A stretch of 64,000 bases of DNA, taken from contig OU452227.1 of assembly GCA_911728455.2 (NCBI GenBank), positions 11,255,110-11,319,109 of the forward strand, written 5' to 3'. The stretch is from Marthasterias glacialis. Lineage: Eukaryota; Echinodermata; Asteroidea; Forcipulatida; Asteriidae. The notes beneath the pieces were generated by a model. It saw only the letters and a program-made list of their open reading frames with translations. It searched no databases and was not told the DNA's origin. This document shows, one piece after another, positions 60,901 through 64,000 of this stretch (its first letter is position 1; the number at the start of each line of letters is the position of its first letter). The position numbers were made by a program, and so were the translations under genes.

Positions 60901-63543
60901 TGATGCCTTTTGATTTTACTTGACCAAGGATATAAGCTATATTTGAGGAAATACGGAGCTTTTGTGGTAAACCATGACAATAACTTGTGCTGAAAAATCC
61001 TTTATATTTCAGAAAATATGAAAGATGCAAGGGGTCAAGCTGTACGAAATGGTTTTGTTGAAGATGTCTGCTTCATTTAAAAGCACGAAATCGGACTTAA
61101 AGATTTGGCCAAAAATGGAAAAAATCACAAGGGGTAAGTTCAGCATTTTGATCAAATTTGGGCAGATTTTGCAGGTGCGAAGTTTCAAAAAATCTTTGAC
61201 ATTTGGAAAAATATGAAATATGTAAGAGGTCAAGCTGTACGAAATGGTACGGACTTGAAAGAGTGGCCAAAAATGGAAAAAATCACAAGGGGTCCAGCAT
61301 TTTGATCAAATTTGGGCAGATTTTGAAGGTGCAAAATTTTGAAAAATCCTTAATATTTAGAAAAATATGAAAGATGCAAGAGGTCAAGCTGTACTAAATG
61401 GTATTGTCGAGGATGCCTGCTTCATTTAAAAGCATGAAATCGGACTTAAAGATTTGGCCAAAAGTGGAAAAAATCACAAGGGGTAAGTCTAGCATTTTGA
61501 TCAAATTTCGGCAGATTTTGAAGGTGCCAAATTTCGAAAAATACTTAATATTTGGAAAAATATGAAAGATGCAAGAGGTCAAGCTGTACGAAATGGTACG
61601 GGTGAGGATGCCTGCTTCATTTAAAAGCATGAAATCGGACTTAAAGATTTGGCCAAAAGTGGAAAAAATCACAAGGGGTAAGTCTAGCATTTTGATCAAA
61701 TTTCGGCAGATTTTGAAGGTGCCAAATTTCGAAAAATACTTAATATTTGGAAAAATATGAAAGATGCAAGAGGTCAAGCTGTACGAAATGGTACGGGTGA
61801 GGATGCCTGCTTCATTTAAAAGCATGAAATCGGACTTGAAAGATTGGCCGAAAATTGAAAAAATCACAAGGGGTAAGTCCAGCATTTTGATCAAATTTGG
61901 GCAGATTTTGAAGGTGACATGTTTTGCACTAAAATGATGCAATAAGTACTACTGATGCCTTTTTAGTTTGCTTGACCAAGGATATAAGCTATATTTGAGG
62001 AAATACGGAGCTTTTGTGGTAAACCATGACAATAACTTGTGCTGAAAAATCCTTTATATTTCAGAAAATATGAAAGATGCAAGAGATCAAGCTGTACGAA
62101 ACGATTTTGTCGAAGATGTCTGCATCATTTAAAGGCATGAAATCGGACTTAAAGATTCGGCCAAAAATGGAAAAAATCACAAGGGGTAAGTCCAGCATTT
62201 TGATCAAATTTGGGCAGATTTTGAAGGTGCCAAATTTTGAAAAATCCTTAATATTTAGAAAAATATGAAAGATGCAAGAGGTCAAGCTGTACTAAATGGT
62301 ATTGTCGAGGATGCCTGCTTCATTTAAAAGCAGGAAATCGGACTTGAAAGATTGGCCGAAAATTGAAAAAATCACAAGGGGTAAGTCCAGCATTTTGATC
62401 AAATTTGGGCAGATTTTGAAGGTGCCGAATTTCGAAAAATACTTAATATTTGGAAAAATATGAGAGATGCAAGAGGTCAAGCTGTACGAAATGGTACGGG
62501 TGGGGATGCCTGCTTCATTTGAAAGCATGAAATCGGACTTGAAAGATTGGCCAAAAATTGAAAAAATGACAAGGGGTAAGTCCAGCATTTTGATCAAATT
62601 TGGGCAGATTTTGAAGGTGCGAAATTTTGAAAAAACCTTAATATTTAGAAAAATATGAAAGATGCAAGAGGTCAAGCTGTACTAAATGGTATTGTCGAGG
62701 ATGCCTGCTTCATTTAAAAGCAGGAAATCGGACTTGAAAGATTGGCCAAAAATTGAAAAAATCACAAGGGGTTAGTCCAGCATTTTGATCAAATTTGGGC
62801 AGATTTTGAAGGTGACATGTTTTGCACTAAAATGATGCAATAAGTACTACTGATGCCTTTTGATTTTACTTGACCAAGGATATAAGCTATATTTGAGGAA
62901 ATACGGAGCTTTTGTGGTAAACCATGACAATAACTTGTGCTGAAAAATCCTTCATATTTCAGAAAATATGAAAGATGCAAGAGGTCAAGCTGTACGAAAC
63001 GATTTTGTCGAAGATGTCTGCTTCATTCAAAGGCATGAAATCGGACTTAAAGATTCGGCCAAAAATGGAAAAAATCACAAGGGGTAAGTCCAGCATTTTG
63101 ATCAAATTTGGGCAGATTTTGAAGGTGCGAAATTATGCAAAATCCTTAATTTTTTGAAAAATATGAAATATGCAAGAGGCTAAGCTGTACGAAATGGTAC
63201 GAGTGAGGATGCCTGCTTCATTTAAAAGCATGAAATCGGACTTGAAAGATTGGCCGAAAATTGAAAAAATCAGAAGGGGTAAGTCCAGCATTTTGATCAA
63301 ATTTGGGCAGATTTTGAAGGTGCCAAATTTCGAAAAATACTTAATATTTGGAAAAATATGAGAGATGCAAGAGGTCAAGCTGTACGAAATGGTACGGGTG
63401 AGGATGCCTCCTTCATTTAAAAGCATGAAATCGGACTTGAATATTTTGCCAAAAATTGAAAAAATCACAAGGGGGTAAGTCCAGCATTTTGATCAAATTT
63501 GGGCCAATTTTGAAGGTGACATGTTTTGCACTAAACTGATACA
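42988..63543. repeat. satellite array with 195-bp and 313-bp monomers and higher-order blocks
   Basis: About 20.5 kb of head-to-tail units. The basic unit is 195 bp, containing aagatgcaagaggtcaagct, gcctgcttcatttaaaagca, caaggggtaagtccagcatt and caaatttgggcagattttga. A long unit of 313 bp replaces the section after 'gaaggtg' with a segment starting gacatgttttgcactaaa. This segment begins at about 43101, 44731, 45782, 46095, 46952, 48003, 49488, 51170, 53047, 55705, 57759, 59397, 60863, 61916 and 62813, with a truncated last copy at 63518. A shortened unit lacking part of the middle also recurs. Larger blocks repeat at offsets of 2221, 2658 and 3105 bp. The right edge is sharp. Open frames on both strands are a by-product of the unit length. 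Confidence 0.97.
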
Positions 63544-64000
63544 GTACACGATTCCCTCAATTTGTCAACCAGTAGAGTTAGTGCACATGTGCTATGTGCA
63601 ATTTACATATTTCACAGAAAGGGTCTCTTGTTCTCCCTTTCAGATCATCAATAACGTAATCTAACAATAATAGCTTTCTGGAGCCGAAATTGTCAGTTTT
63701 AAAAACGAATTTAATTGGGCACTTTTTGTTTTAAAAACAGTTCATTGCCTTCATATAAACATTGAATTTGCTTAAGAACTGCACAGGAACCAACTGTTGT
63801 GCATATCTAAAAATACAAAATAGTAAGGAATAATTAAATAAATGATACACTTTCATTCTTCCCAAAATACAAAACTGGAATAAGTTGATTTCTAATTGGA
63901 CGGATCTTTAAATTATCCTGAAACCAAAATAAAGTTTTTATTATCTGACTGGACGGATATTTTCAAACATGCATTAATTTTCTTTAAATTTGTCTGGAAA
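63544..64000. other. non-repetitive flank after the satellite
   Basis: AT-rich sequence with no satellite homology, gene or element that I recognise. Confidence 0.6.

Noticed and set aside
43246..63468. Dozens of 60-180-codon frames as a tandem gene family
   Set aside because: They occur on both strands of the same satellite unit, share its period and lack any recognisable domain.

Overview
The window is eukaryotic, AT-rich genomic DNA. It has intron-bearing genes with GT-AG boundaries, many short transposon remnants and a large satellite array. The gene content (a CNBD2-like cyclic-nucleotide-binding protein, an Atonal-superfamily bHLH factor, a membrane-anchored trypsin with an LDLa module) and a tRNA-Leu-type SINE fit a marine invertebrate deuterostome. 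An echinoderm such as a sea star is my best guess, but that is an inference and no species is claimed.

Layout. (1) From the left edge to 22.2 kb lies the 3' portion of a CNBD2-like gene on the + strand. Fourteen coding exons were joined by splice sites and phase; they give 504 residues and a terminal stop at 22187-22189. Its introns carry foldback/MITE elements, a CA microsatellite, a SINE, and a roughly 2.15-kb minisatellite of 27-bp units in the 7.4-kb last intron. (2) 22.2-30.1 kb is intergenic, with several foldback elements. (3) 30.13-30.90 kb is a single-exon bHLH gene on the - strand. (4) 30.9-35.0 kb is intergenic and holds two hAT-type MITEs with target-site duplications. (5) 35.0-40.5 kb is an eight-exon + strand gene for a 420-residue protein: signal peptide, trypsin domain, LDLa module, one membrane span, and a short tail with an NPAY motif. 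(6) From about 41.6 kb to 63.5 kb is a satellite array. Its left edge is decayed, and a Helitron-like insertion interrupts it near 42.5 kb. The main array from 43.0 kb mixes 195-bp and 313-bp monomers in multi-kb repeated blocks. The last 0.46 kb is plain non-repetitive DNA.

The three genes show no sign of working together; they are independent neighbours. CNBD2 relatives are cyclic-nucleotide sensors linked to sperm, the bHLH factor should be a cell-fate regulator, and the protease should act at the cell surface. The least ordinary items are the protease (C-terminal membrane anchor, non-basic activation site, Trp at the Gln192 position), the duplicated splice donor in the CNBD2-like gene, and the two-monomer satellite. 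Exon models come from reading splice signals and phase by eye, not from transcripts. Long open frames in the satellite and minisatellite are repeat artefacts.
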